Shown one piece after another: positions 1 to 11,577 of a stretch of DNA of 64,000 nucleotides. Below the pieces are notes generated by a model. That model saw only the letters and a program-made list of their open reading frames with translations, searched no databases and was not told the origin of the DNA. Source of the DNA: Adiantum capillus-veneris (lineage: Eukaryota; Streptophyta; Polypodiopsida; Polypodiales; Pteridaceae); the NCBI GenBank assembly GCA_014529385.2, contig CM043967.1:135876182-135940181 (forward strand), read 5' to 3'. Position 1 is the first letter of the stretch; every line of letters begins with the position of its first letter. Position numbers and translations under genes: made by a program.

Positions 1-2911
1 TGTAGAAAAGCTTCATTCACTTGAGAGTCAATTGAAGCATCATGTAGCAAGTGTAATGCATCCCATCTCCCAAACCACTTCTTTATGTCTTGCATCCATC
101 CCGTGCTCAAGATCTTGCTTTTATGCGTCTTTTGAACTTTTTTGCTTGCTTCCCATGCAATTGTAGGAAGTCGATGTGAGGGGTTTTGACGCATCTTTAT
201 CATGTACTCCACAACCCTTTCCATGCCCATAACCTCAATTGGAAGAGATCCCGACTCAAGAAGTAGGAGCATATATGGTGTTTGTGTCTTAACTTGGAGA
301 AAGTTTGTAAGAAAACGCTTTTGGACATTCTCAAACTCTTTCCAAGTAGACTTTGAGATGCTCCCACCCCACACTTCAACTCCATAAAGAAGAACCGGTG
401 TCACCAATGCATCAAAAAGATACTTCTTGAGAACCCAACACTTGATGTTTCCCGCATTACACATGTTCTCAAATGCATAATATGCTCTCTTTCCCGCTTC
501 CAAACGACGCATAGCACATTCATGCCACTTGTGATTGGATGGAACCTCAAGGCCAAGGTACTTAAAGCTCTCAACAACTTCAATTGTCTCGTTGTTATAC
601 ACAATGCATGGCTTCTCCTTATGGTTGGTTTTCACAAGCATAACCTTTGTTTTGGATTCATTTACAATCAGCCCACTATGCAAGCAAAAGTTTTCAAGGA
701 CAACCATAAGCTTTTGTGCATCTTCTAAAGTGTGTGCTAGAAGCACTACATCATCCGCATACAACAAAAGCATGATTACCGCATTGCAAATAGTGACCTC
801 TTCAATGCCTTCTTCTTGCATAAAGTCAAGTACCATTTGTTCCAATTGATCGATGCATAGACCAAAGAGAGTTGGTGACAATGGACATCCTTGTTTAACC
901 CCAATAGTGCTTACAAAAATTTCTGAAATTTCTCTTCCCATGCGCAATTGACAAATCACCTTCTCATAGATTCGAGAAACCGCAAGCATAAACTCACTTG
1001 GCACTTGGAGTTCTTCCATCCTTCTCCACAAATTGTTACGTGGAATCATATCAAAGGCTTTCTTAAAGTCCACAAAACAACAATACAATCGCTTGCCTTT
1101 CAACCGAATTTCCTCCATGAGAACACGAAGAGTGACAAAATGATCAATGGTGCTATGGCATCGACGAAAACCCGCTTGTCCCTTTGCACGCTTGTCATTC
1201 TCTTCAGCCCAATCACTCAATTTCATCTCCATTATGCACCCAAATAACTTTGCCATAAGAGACCCAATCATTATAGTCCGGTAGTTGCTTACATTCTTTA
1301 CATCCCCTCCTTTATGCAAAGGCTTAACCCAATTAGTACTCCAATCATAAGGCATACTATGTTGAAGTGCAAGGTTGAACATATCACACATCCACTCATG
1401 GGTAAAATCTCCCGTCCATTTGATCATCTCAGGCTTGATACCTTGAAGATCTCCCGCTTTGCGAGTGGCCAACTTTTCAAGCCCACCGCATACATCCTCA
1501 ATAGTAAAAAAAGACGGCATACATGGGAGTGAACCATAAAATGGCATTTTTTCAGTATTTTCTTGCTCATATAATTGCCTACAATGTGTGTACATATCCA
1601 CTAAACTCAAGTTACCAAAATTCTCAACCCGCTTGCCTCTCAAGTTTCTCCAAAATCTTCCACATGTATGTGCCTTTTCTTGGACTTGAAATTCTTGTTG
1701 CTTTACTTCCCATCTTCTTCTCTTCTTTTAAATCAATGCCTTGTATGTATGCAAATGACTTTGATAGTTGTCTTTGTCCATAGTTGCATCAAGCTTTATC
1801 AAGGACTTTCGAGCATCTTGACATTCTTTATCAAACCACCTTTTGCGTGATCTATCTTTGTTGATACCATGGAGATGCTTTATGGCAAAGCATTCTTCCG
1901 CACAAGAACAAATAGCTTTCTTGAAAGCTTCCCATTTAGTTTCCAATGGTGCATCACATTGAAGCTTTGTCATCCATAATTTTTGCTCAACCATTTCAAT
2001 GTACATTGGTGCCCGTTTGAAATCCATACATACTGATAACTTCTCTTTCCTTTGACTGAGATTATCATGCTTAGTTGCTTCTCCACATGAAAGGTCAATA
2101 CATAAGGTGCGGTGGTCGGATTCCGGGGTCCATTGACCAAACATAAAACTCTTTATGCGATACTTGATGGCTTCAGAGAGTAGCATATAGTCAATCACAC
2201 TATCCCCATTATGTCTTCTACATGTAAATCTATTGGTTCCACTCCACAAAGATACACCATTGGCAATGAGCATACCCGTGCTATTACACATGTGTAAAAG
2301 TAACTTTCCATAGTGATCCGGCTCTTTCTCATCCATTGAAGTACGATCATACAAGTGAACTTCCTCCAACTCCCTTGAAATGTATGGCATATCAAATTGT
2401 TGAGTATCATGTTGCAATGTTTTTGTGCGAGCATTCATATCCCCAAATTTACAATAACATCACCTTCACCTTTGAAATAAGCAATGTCCTCTTCCAAATC
2501 AGAAAATGGTTGATCTCTATCCATGCAAGCATAAAAGGGAGAATCATGATGAGGAATGTAGCAACCGGCTACAAAAATGGGTGCTCTTTTTGGTGTCATA
2601 ATTTTCAGCCATACATAACGTTTAAACTTGTCATCTTTCACAATTGATACAAAATCTTCCAATCCTTTCTTAACCATACATGCTAACCCTCCTTGTCCTC
2701 TTCGTTGCTTGAGATTCTTTGACCACATCAATGAATGTACATTGTAATCCTCCAAGCCGTTAATCCTTTGTGTATCATGCTCCCAAGTTTCAACAAGAAG
2801 TACAACATCGGCTTTGCTTGTTAGTTCATCAATGCCAACCCCCGCATTCCATGGGTATCCATTACAATTCCAAAAGCATATTTTCAATTGTAACTCGGTC
2901 TCATAGGTCAC
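1..2911 (-). pseudogene. LINE ORF2: endonuclease plus reverse transcriptase, broken
   Basis: The endonuclease begins near 2890 (ICFWNCNG, then VVLLVETWE) and continues to GDMNA and, near 2095, SDHRTL, all typical of the APE-type endonuclease that nicks the target. One base is missing at about 2440, shifting the frame inside the GDMNA motif. A TAA at 1728-1730 interrupts the linker. From there the frame stays open to the window edge: YRTIMIGS near 1270, FVDFKKAFD near 1070, QGCPLSPTLF near 890 and the catalytic YADD near 755, followed by thumb and C-terminal sequence. ORF2 has no clear ATG after the ORF1 stop and may rely on reinitiation. Apart from two lesions the enzyme looks complete in all visible motifs. 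Confidence 0.9.
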
Positions 2912-2917
2912 GCATCC

Positions 2918-3868
2918 CTATTTGCTTGAGAGACTTGCCTCCTCCTTGGGCACATTTTCTTCATGAGAGATTTCCTTGTTTTTATTATTCTTTTCCTCAT
3001 ATGCCTTGCGACGCATATTTTGTTGCTTAATAGTGCGATCTTCACATACAAAACATTTTTTATTTCTCAAATAGATCCAACTATTATCAAGGATAATCTT
3101 TCGCTTGGTCTCATCCGGCATGGTGCATACAATTGGCCATTCTCCCGAGCGAGGAGCTCCTTGCTTCCCCACTCTATGTGCTCCATAGACCATAACTCCG
3201 GACATGCCAAAGTGGGTTTTGAAGAAATCTTCAATAACAATGGCAAGAGAAGGAGGCGTCTCTAACTTCTCTTCGGGAATTCCACGAATAACAATGTTCT
3301 TGGAACGTCGCTCCCGTTCCTTCAACTCCTCCACATCTACATTCTCAACATTCTTTGTTTGAACCATAGCTTGCATGAGTGAGGAATTAGAAACCACATT
3401 GCTACCACATACATCAGCCCAAGACTTGTTTGTGCATACATTTTTCATGTCGCATACATCCCGGCTCATAGTGTCAAATTTCTCCTCTTTCAATACATGG
3501 TCATGCTCTACTTTGCTCATCCGCTCCTTCAAAGCATTCAAGTCCACAAGAGAGCGTTTACATTCCTTGACTTCCTCTTCAAGTTGCATCAAACGTGTTG
3601 TTTGCATCTCAAGTGTCCTCTTGAGATTCTCATTCTCAACCACAAGTACCCTTAGTGTGCCATTCTCCATTGCAAGTGCTCGTAAGTCTTCGCCTTGTTT
3701 GTTTACGGTCTCTTGCAATGATACCAAGTACGCCATGATCATGGTTTCCGATGTCGTTGGTTGGGTGGTTGTGTTGCTATCTCCACACTTAGGAGATTTT
3801 GGATCATTTTCCACAATGGTTGTGGATCTTGTTGAAGAAGAAGAACCCTTGCGAGTGCCGGAAGACAT
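2918..3868 (-). CDS. LINE ORF1, coiled-coil RNA-binding-type protein
   Basis: An open 316-codon frame begins at the ATG at 3868 and ends at TAG just before ORF2. The N-terminus is Ser/Thr-rich. Residues about 45-130 form a Leu/Glu/Lys-rich coiled coil with heptad character. The C-terminal half carries KNIVIRGIPEE (near residue 195), then a stretch resembling the RNA-recognition and C-terminal domains of animal L1-type ORF1 proteins, with a basic tail rich in Lys and Asn. By analogy it would trimerise, bind LINE RNA and chaperone nucleic acid in the RNP. There is no CCHC zinc knuckle, which plant L1 ORF1 proteins usually carry. The frame is intact. The assignment rests on motif and position, not on a search. 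Confidence 0.8.
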   Translation of the reverse strand: MSSGTRKGSSSSTRSTTIVENDPKSPKCGDSNTTTQPTTSETMIMAYLVSLQETVNKQGEDLRALAMENGTLRVLVVENENLKRTLEMQTTRLMQLEEEVKECKRSLVDLNALKERMSKVEHDHVLKEEKFDTMSRDVCDMKNVCTNKSWADVCGSNVVSNSSLMQAMVQTKNVENVDVEELKERERRSKNIVIRGIPEEKLETPPSLAIVIEDFFKTHFGMSGVMVYGAHRVGKQGAPRSGEWPIVCTMPDETKRKIILDNSWIYLRNKKCFVCEDRTIKQQNMRRKAYEEKNNKNKEISHEENVPKEEASLSSK

Positions 3869-4092
3869 TGTATGTAAAATAGGAGATGATAATCAATTTT
3901 GTTGAACCTGTTCACTTTGGAAATGCTGCTACAGAAATGCCTTCTATAACTCTGAAAATTTATGTCTTTACATCAATGCGTAGAGGACTTCGTGCTCTTC
4001 GATTGAGGCTATAGATCACCCAAATCGGAGTTCGGATGAAGAAGTTATGATCAAAAGAGTGGACTGCTGTCTACTAGGTCAAAAACGGCTGC

Positions 4093-4094
<2 letters not shown>
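3869..4094 (-). other. LINE 5' leader
   Basis: About 226 bp lie between the ORF1 start and the (GA)n junction. No coding frame or tandem promoter monomers are visible. The segment is not found at the matching place in the intact LTR of copy A (10848-11510), so it belongs to the LINE and not to the LTR. Confidence 0.6.
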
Positions 4095-4172
<78 letters not shown>

Positions 4173-4969
4173 CCTTGCAAGCAAGCCCCTAGCTTCCTTG
4201 GTCGACCCCTCATTGTAGCTCAAGCTTCAAATTGATTGGACCCCTACAAGCTTAGCCAATCACATGCAGAGTGATTATCAAGCAACCATGCTAGCCTTAG
4301 GACAAGTGTCCCCCTTTCCCCTTTGAGAGAGAGGACTTGATAAATTCATAAACAATAATTTAATTAACTAAATTATCATTGGACTTGAGAGGACAACTAA
4401 TAGGCTTTAGGCACCTTATGAGGGCAACATGAAGAGGAACTTGACATGTATTTTTATCGCTTCTTTAGACAAGACTTGCCTTGTGTGAGGGTGTGAGTGT
4501 TCTCTCTCATGCCGCTACAATTAGGGCTCGTCCCCCCTTGAGTAGGGATCTAGTTTGACTTTTGGAACACCTTAAGCCCCTTAAGCACCTTAGCCATGGA
4601 GCACCTTAGTACCTTATTCATTAAGCACCTCAAGCACCCGAGTCAGCAAGCACGACAAGCACCTCAAGCTTGGTCCGGGTTCCCACCTCAAGCGCAACCC
4701 TAGATTGCCTAAGGTCTAAGAACTTTTAACACTAACCTTTGGAGTTTTTTAGTGAAGCTAACCCTAAGGTCTTAAACCTCCATTAGCTAACCTTGCTCTT
4801 TGAGAGACTATCTCTCATTTGGACCCCTTTAACCTTGCCCCCCCCTTGAGATAGATCCATAAGCACATGTCTATATTCTAACCCTTGTTACCTTTTATTC
4901 TGCCACATTAAATGATCAATGTAACATGAGAAAATCAGTTGGGCTGGTTATATATTAGATTTTATGACA
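4095..4969 (-). repeat. 3' LTR of chromovirus A (partial)
   Basis: Direct repeat of 11511-12413 with many small differences, so the insertion is old. On the element strand it starts TGTCATAAAATC and here ends inside the TC/GA tract. The missing part corresponds to 10848-11510 of the complete LTR and would lie left of the window if the LINE split the LTR. Confidence 0.88.
4096..4169. repeat. (GA)n microsatellite inside LTR
   Basis: About 74 bp of uninterrupted GA dinucleotide. The same position in the right LTR (11512-11574) also holds GA. It marks the junction between the LINE 5' end and the LTR. Confidence 0.97.
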
Positions 4970-4984
4970 TTACCTCTCTCTTGA
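4970..4984 (-). other. Polypurine tract of chromovirus A
   Basis: The minus strand reads CAAGAGAGAGGTAA directly before the LTR start TGTCAT. This is the expected place and composition for the plus-strand primer of an LTR element. Confidence 0.6.
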
Positions 4985-5393
4985 AATCATAGTCATCCTT
5001 GACTATGAGGTATAAGAGATAAAGCCTTAGTCATTAGTCGATGGTTCTTAGTGGGTAGAGGATCCCTTTTTACCCTATGACATCATTCCAAGAGGGATGA
5101 CTAGTCCATTGGGGGATTGGGAGACTTAACTGCCACAAGCATGTCTGCTCTTGAGTCCATTTCATTCTTCCAAAGTAGAGTGATAAAATTCTACTTGGTG
5201 TTTAAGAGATGTCGTCATCACAAACATGATTATAAGCATGCAAACTAATTAAATTTGTGCCAATAAAAAGAGAATTAGTCTTATATGACAAAAACATTGA
5301 TCGTTTATAAGAAATATGTACATTTGCTTACTCTAATGTAGCATTGAAAGCATTGACAAGGTTCATACTATCTTTAAGCTGTATTCCTTGCAT

Positions 5394-5591
5394 CTATCTA
5401 GCATCTTCAAAAGGATAATTTTTGAACTTAATAAGATATCGTTGGATAATCTTACCATATCTTAGCACCTTGTCTTCATGCCGAACTATAGCTATGGGTT
5501 GTAGTACCTCTTCTTGGTCTTCGATTTCTGGGGGGTCTTCAATAATTGGTTCACTTGGTGGATCTCCTTTGTAGGGCTTAAGTAGGCTCAC
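5394..5591 (-). pseudogene. Chromodomain at the integrase C-terminus (copy A)
   Basis: The minus-strand frame has EDPPEIEDQEE, then an IVRHEDK segment and YLIKFKNYPFEDA, matching the chromodomain pattern of a short beta strand followed by Y-L-(I/V)-K-(F/W)-K-(G/N)-Y-P and an acidic D/E-A. In chromoviruses this domain steers integration toward modified chromatin. Stops and a shift separate it from the integrase core at 5693-6532, so this copy cannot make the fused protein. Confidence 0.75.
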
Positions 5592-5692
5592 ATGAAAAGC
5601 ATTGTGTATGAACCAATGGTTGAGAAACTTGAGTTAATAAGCCATGTCATTGATTGGCTTCAAGATTTTAAAAGGACCATAGTTTCTTTTTA

Positions 5693-6532
5693 CTAGTTTA
5701 GCATAATACTTTTGATGGCCCGTAGATTTTTGCCCGTTGTTTGCCTTAATTGAGCCTTGGGAAACTTGAGTAAAACCAAATCATTTTCTTTGAATGTTAA
5801 GGCCCTTTTGTGCTTATCAGCAACAACCTTTTGCCTTTGTTCAAAGATGAATATAGCCTCCTTAATCTTTTGGAAAGATTCTTGTAGGTCACGGCTATAC
5901 TCATCAGCAACGAAGATCTTCCCATGTACTTTAAGTAGCAAGGGACTTTTAGGTCTTCCGTCTATGATCTCAAAAGGTGCCTTTCCCATAGTAGTATGGA
6001 CAATATTACTGTATGCATATTCTACAAGGGGTAAGTATTTCTCCCATTGTGAGCGTTGATCTACTTCGGTAACATAAGTCTTTAGTAGAATCATAAGATT
6101 GACTATCTCACTTTGGCCATCCATTTGTGGGTGATAGGCCGAAGAGAACTTCAATCTTGTACCTAGATTTTCAAAGAGACCTTTCCAAAAATTAGTGGTC
6201 ATTCTAGGATCTCTATCTAACATGATGGATGTTGGCAATCCATGGTGTTTGGAAATTTGAGATATGAAGAGAGTTGCCATTTGTTGTGCCTTAATATTCT
6301 TCTTGACAGGAATAAAGTGTGCTTGCTTGCTAAACCAGTCGACTATTGTCCATGTTCCCATATTCCTATGGATAGGCTTGGGTAATCCAAAGATAAAATC
6401 CATGGATATACTCTCCAATGGTGAATTAGGGATTGGAAATGGAAGGAGTAATCCATGCTGCTTCCCTCTATCATACTTGGTTTTTTGACATACCACACAT
6501 TTTGAAACATACTCTTGCATGTTCACTTTCAT
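5693..6532 (-). pseudogene. Integrase core of chromovirus A
   Basis: A 279-codon open stretch carries the end of the zinc-binding module (CVVCQKTK), the first catalytic Asp in MDFIFGLP, the second in LDRDPRMTTNFW, and the catalytic Glu after SAYHPQMDGQSE. The DDE triad and spacing are intact. The downstream EQRQKVVADKHKR and FKENDLVLLK stretch is the usual GPY/F-side region. The upstream HH half of the zinc finger and the chromodomain are in other frames. The stretch would cut and join element DNA in the nucleus if it were translated whole, which this copy does not allow. Confidence 0.92.
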
Positions 6533-6795
6533 GGTAGGCCAATAGAAGTATGTCTCTACTCCTCAAAGAGTAGGTTGAATGCCTCTATGCCTCGCATAGG
6601 GAGGAGCATGGGATTCATACATGACTTTCTCATGAAAGGAGTGGGTAACACATAGTCTATTGCCATGGAGAAGATAACCATGCTGCAAGGTGAATGGTTC
6701 TTATTTCTTCCTCAATGCAAGGGCTAGCATTATATCTTCAAAGTCAGGTTCAATAGCATACTCATCTATCATAGAAGATAGATAATTGTGAGTTG

Positions 6796-8454
6796 CTATA
6801 GACATCGCATTGACTCTTGGTTGTTGTGAAAGTGCATCGGCCACTTGATTGTGCTTACCTGCAATGTGAGCAATATGAAAAATTGCAAAATAAATTTTCC
6901 CATTTCATTTGTTTGTCGGAGAGCTTGGTTTGCGTCATGAATTAATTGAGACTTTGGTGGTCTAAATGCAGTCCCCAATAGATAGTGCTTCCATGTGTCT
7001 AGGGCATGTAGAATAGCTAAAAGCTCTTTTTTGTATATGCCCAAGACTCGTTCATCGGCATTGAGCCTTTGGCTCTCATATGCTATCGCATGCCCTTCTT
7101 GAAGCAAGACTGATCCAAGGCAATCACCACAAGAATCACATTAGACCTCAAATGGCTTTGAGAGATCCGAAAGCATAAGGACTGGCTGGAAGGTAAGCTT
7201 CTCTTTGAGCTTGTTAAAAGAATTTTTCTCTTTAGCAGTCCATGAGTACTTAACGTTCTTCTTTGTTAAGTCATGTAATGGTCTTGCTATTTGAGAGAAT
7301 TTTTCTATGAAGCATCTATAGTATGTACACATACCAATAAAGCATCGTAGCTCATGTAGATTCATTGGATTAGGCCATGCTTTTATTACCTCCAACTTTG
7401 ATGGATCTATACGGATACCATCTTGAGAGATAATAAGTAAAATCTCTATAGGAATGCAAACTGCTTATAAATTATCAAGTCGTCTTCAATTCTCTCCGAT
7501 TTATGAATTCTAAACCTTACAAGGTAATTTGGAGGATTGTTGCCATAATGTAAGGATGATTGTTGCAATGCCATGTATACATTTGATGAAGCATAGCTAG
7601 TCATGTGAGCAATTCCTTCTTTGTTTTGGTTCCATTATGTTTGGTGCGAACGAAGTGATCAAGTGGTAGGTCTTGTCCAGATAATGCATAATAATGATCA
7701 TACTATTTTCCCATACAAGCAGTTTTTCCCACAATGCTAACATTTACTATGCTTGCACTTCTAAACTTATTGTTGTAGTGATCATTGATTGCTTATTGTA
7801 GGAAGTTCAATCTATTATTGTGATTTTTTCAAGCAATGTTTGGCTTCGTTGAAGAAGGCATCATTGTCTGAGCACTATTAACATAGTGCGGTACAACTCA
7901 CTCTTCTTTTAATTGATAAAAGCTTGTTCTCTCTCAAAGCTTGAAAAATCACCTAGAGATGTTGCTTGTGTTCCTCCAAGGACTTGGAGTAGATGATGAT
8001 ATCGTCAAAGAACACTCTTGTGAATTTGTGGTAGTTTTATCCATTAAATGATTGAAAGTGGCTGGTGCATTAGTCAAGCCAAAAGGCATGGCTAGATATT
8101 CATAAAGACCAAACGTTGTACAAAACGCGGTCTTTATGATATCTTCATTCACTATCCTTATTTGATGATAGCCACTTTTAAGGTCATTCCTACTGAAGTA
8201 GGTAGAGCCTTGTAGCTTATCAAAAAAATCTTAAACCCATGGTATGGGAAATTTGTTTTTCATAGTGATATGGTTTAGTGCTCGATAGTCCACACACATG
8301 CGATATGTCCATCTTTCTTTTGCACTAAAAGGACTAGAGAACAAAAGGGAGAGGATCTAGGCATCACCATCCCTTTGTCTACCAATTCTTGTACTTGCCT
8401 CATGATCTCCTCTTGTTGAGCTTGGGAAACTCGATAAGGAGGCTTGTTAGGCAT
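6796..8454 (-). pseudogene. Reverse transcriptase and RNase H of chromovirus A, broken
   Basis: RT motifs appear in several frames: [15 protein letters not shown] near 8440, [20 protein letters not shown] near 8090, and a catalytic FFDDIIIYS at 8015-7990 in a shifted frame. Thumb and connection follow (DPSKLEVIKAWPNP and LRCFIGMCTYYRCFIEKF, 7420-7290). RNase H follows (AIAYESQRLNADERVLGIYKKELLAILHALDTWKHYLLG cut into pieces, 7080-6975). Between LEKITII (about 7815) and ISQDGIRID (about 7440) some 370 bp of non-coding DNA replaces the few residues expected there, so this is an insertion. Multiple stops make the gene dead. Confidence 0.88.
7440..7815. other. Insertion inside the RT gene of copy A
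   Basis: The two flanking pieces of RT (LEKITII and ISQDGIRID) are normally adjacent. About 370 bp of AT-rich sequence separates them here. I see no clear terminal inverted repeats or duplication. It could be a small non-autonomous element or a fragment of another retroelement. Confidence 0.5.
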
Positions 8455-9267
8455 TCAATGGTCATCATCCCCTTGTTTTGGAGGTAAGTCCATAGGGATA
8501 TCATCGATAAAAACATCTTGGAATCCATTTAGAATATTAGACATGTCTAACTCTTCTTGATTCCTACCATTTTCATTTGATAAAACATTAGCATCATTTA
8601 GAGACTCTTTGACAAAAATCAGGTACGTAGAAATTGTGCTTGTCATTGACTTATCAAAAGCAGGTGAATCTACAAGTGGTATAGTACGACCGGACTCATT
8701 AGAATCTATATACATGCTCTTTTCCCTATAGGTGAAGTACATTCTCCTTTCAGGGAACGTCATGTTGACAACCATGCGATTGAACCATGGTGCCCCTAGG
8801 ATAACATCCTCATATTGGAGAGGAGAGATAAAAAGTCTTCTTTGTTGATATAGCTTTGAACATGAAGCCTCAACTTCCAAATCAAGGGAGTAACAGAGGC
8901 TTGCTGTCCCTTGAAGGCTCCATCAATAGTTATAGTATCTCCCATCTCAAAAGCTTGAATGCCCAACTTAGTGGTCAACTCCATTGATATGAGTTGTGAG
9001 TAGAGCCAAGATCAAACAGGATGAAGGCATCATGCTCCCTTACCTTTCCCCAAGCATAGGAGAGAGGTGATCCTTTGCAATGAGCATCCTCTTTTGGAGC
9101 TTCGATCATGGAAGCTCTAGGAGTCTCATTGCAGGTATTTCTTTTGGGGCAAGAACGATAGCCATGTCCTTGCTCCCCACACTTAAAGCATTTGTGGTCC
9201 TTACAAAAAGCTTCAAGTTCTTTAGGAGAGAGTTATTTTTACCATTTTAAACTCCCTTCTCCTTGGA
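8455..9267 (-). pseudogene. Zinc knuckle and protease of chromovirus A
   Basis: Near 9195 the minus strand encodes CFKCGEQGHGYRSC, a C-X2-C-X4-H-X4-C knuckle of Gag, in a frame shifted from the preceding gag. The protease follows: FILFDLGSTH (about 9020) aligns with FIVFDPGSTH of copy B, then LTTKLGIQAFEMGD, and YEDVILGAPWFNRMVVNM (8805-8750), the second conserved protease region. A linker with [13 protein letters not shown] leads into RT. The frame changes at least twice. The family motif reads D-(L/P)-G-S in place of D-S-G. Confidence 0.82.
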
Positions 9268-10467
9268 CTAATTGTTGTTGTTGTTGGAATTGCCTTGGGA
9301 AGAGTTTTGGGCATTGTTCTTCCCCTTTGCATCATTTTTATCTTTGTTTTCCATGGGCTTGGCATTCATTTTAGCCCCTTGTTGGAAATTGATGCGCGAA
9401 GCAACCATAGTCTGGTGGATTACTTCGGTGATAGAACCAGGCTGTTGGGAGTTCACACACTTGGCCATTTCTTCAAGTAATCCCGCACAATTTTTTTTCT
9501 TTTGCTCGACGAAGTCTATCTTTTGAAAGACGGTAGCATTGAGTTGTAAATCCCAAAACTTGTCCATATATTTGGGAATAGATTCTTTGGAGAACAACTT
9601 CAAACTCCGCCATTCGGTAAGCACTTTGTCCTTTGCATCGCTTGCAAGGAATTGCTTCATTATGGAGACTCGTAGAGTTTTCCATGTCTTTTGGGCTTCA
9701 TCGTTGCCACGAAGGCTAGCCCAACATTGACGAGTAGATTTCCAAAAGTGCATAGCTACATGATGTAGCTTGGAGGACTTTGTGAAGCCCTCGTCTCCAA
9801 AGGCCGCATCAAATTGCTGGATGAAGGCCAATACTTTGTCAAAAGCACCAAAGGTGCCATCATAGGTAAGAAAAGAGATACTCTTTCCTCCCTCTTTGAA
9901 CCTCTTGAGCTTTTGGGACCTTCTCCATGCATGGTAGGATTTGCGACGTCCTCTCCTCTTGTATTGTCTAGGAGAATAGCTGTTGCTTTTGTCAAAAGAG
10001 GAGGAAGGTGAAGAAGAAGGAGAAGAGGGTGACCTCTTTCTTGCCTTTTTATTCCTTTGTTTTCTCTCTTCCCTTTTGGAGTGCCAAGGAGAAGGACTAT
10101 TGGTTGACCGTTTCCTCGTAGGAGGAGTTGGGGACCATCTGTTGTCTTTATGGAGCCACATCTTCAGAGGAACTTAATGTTTGCTTCTTTCTTGTTCTTT
10201 GGATTCCTCCTCTCTTATGGGAGAGTGTCTTCTTCTCGGAGTCTCATCAAGAGGCCTCCTAAGATCTCTCTCCTCTTGGAGAGGAAGGGAAATCCCATAC
10301 GCACGAAGTTGTTGAGTAACTTTGAGTTGCAAAGCACGGTTGCCCATAGCTTGTTGCAACCTAGTAACTAGATAATTGACAAACATGGGGGCATCATCAT
10401 TAGCACCTTCATGTGCAAAATCAAAGTTGTCAACATTCATTCTACTCTCTTGGTTATTGTCATCCAT
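9268..10467 (-). pseudogene. gag of chromovirus A, one in-frame stop
   Basis: One frame runs from the ATG at 10467 (MDDNNQESRMNVDNFDFAHE) to 9268, broken only by a stop near 10174. The N-terminus is acidic. A Ser/Arg-rich block (KARKRSPSSPSSSPSS) precedes the conserved capsid region with AFGDEGFTKSSKLHHVAMHF, KQFLASDAKDKVLTEW and ESIPKYMDKFWDLQL, the usual retrotransposon Gag pattern. An Asn-rich tail leads to the zinc knuckle in another frame. Copy B has the same protein, with the Ser/Arg block duplicated. Confidence 0.88.
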
Positions 10468-10834
10468 GCTAATTAAACTTATGTACGAATTACTTTGTGC
10501 TTTGATACCCTCAAAAACCTCAGTTGCTACTCTTCTTTAGCTTTGAAAATTAGTTCTCAAGTAGCCACACTCGTGGTTTAGACACTGTTCATTGCAAAGA
10601 CTAGTGGAGAGAGTCTAACATTAATCGGTTGATTATGGTTCTTGTTGAGCCAAAGGCAAGCCCCTAGAGACTCCATTATTAAGACTATAGTTCCCAACGG
10701 TGTACCTCGAACTAAGTTCTTTTCAACCAAGATAATAGATCCCTATCCCACTTACCCTATTGCAATGAGCAGGTCCAACCTTTCATGGACAACTTAAGGA
10801 CCTCTTTTCTTAACTAAGAAAAGAGAAACCAATA

Positions 10835-10846
10835 ACTCTGATACCA
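10835..10846 (-). other. Primer binding site, initiator-Met tRNA (copy A)
   Basis: The minus strand reads TGGTATCAGAG one base after the LTR end ...CCATTACA. This is the standard iMet tRNA primer site. It fixes the inner LTR boundary at 10848. Confidence 0.9.
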
Positions 10847-10847
10847 A

Positions 10848-11508
10848 TGTAATGGAAATGGCCTATGAACTTTGAGAATAGAGGAATTAAGAGAACTAGA
10901 CCGAGCATTTTTATGAGACTACTCTGAGAACATAGAGGGTAAAATTCATTAAACAGTAGCAACATGACCATTATACTTAATTAACTAGGCATGAAAAATA
11001 CTTTTGCAAGAGAGAGAATTAGAGAACATGAAAACAGTTAAGGATCGAATTTATGTGGAGAAGGTCCCCCCTCTAGTAGGTTTTTGTATTATAGATTCTC
11101 CCATAAAGAAAGACTTGGTACAATACAAATTTTGTGTTCCTTGTGACCTAGGTGATGCAATGAAGATGGAAAGCTTCATGCATCATGAGCATAACATAAA
11201 CTTTTGTAAACGCATTAACCATCCCTGGCCTTAGTCCCTAGGCCTCAAACACCGTTGAAGGTGGAGAGAGCTAGTGGGGAATGAGGGTAGGGAAGAGGAA
11301 GAAGAAGTAACATACAAGAAAGAGACAGTTCCTCACTCATCATCACTCTCCTTGCAAGCGTAATAATGTTAGACGATGGCAAGCTTAAGCATTCGAGCAT
11401 GGCTCTTGGTTGGATTTGCATTCCATGGCCAATAGTGTTGGTGTAGGCTCTCAACTTCTCAACAAACTTGGAGAAGGAGATGGAACTCTTGCACTTTGCA
11501 CTTCACAC

Positions 11509-11577
<69 letters not shown>

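Larger units (their letters stand above)
1..4094 (-). mobile_element. Non-LTR retrotransposon (LINE), 3' end beyond window
   Basis: Reading leftwards, the element has a short 5' leader (4094 to 3869), ORF1 (3868 to 2918) and ORF2 (about 2911 to the window edge) with an endonuclease followed by a reverse transcriptase. Two ORFs with an apurinic-type endonuclease and no LTRs define a LINE. The 5' end abuts a (GA)n tract that belongs to a chromovirus LTR, so the LINE probably inserted there. The 3' UTR and tail are not in the window. Damage is light, one frameshift and one stop in ORF2, so the copy is moderately young. The clade is not certain; ORF1 lacks the CCHC knuckle of typical plant L1 elements. 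Confidence 0.9.

Noticed and set aside
3375-3905. 176-codon plus-strand frame
   Set aside because: It is antisense to LINE ORF1, which has the coiled coil and conserved motif.
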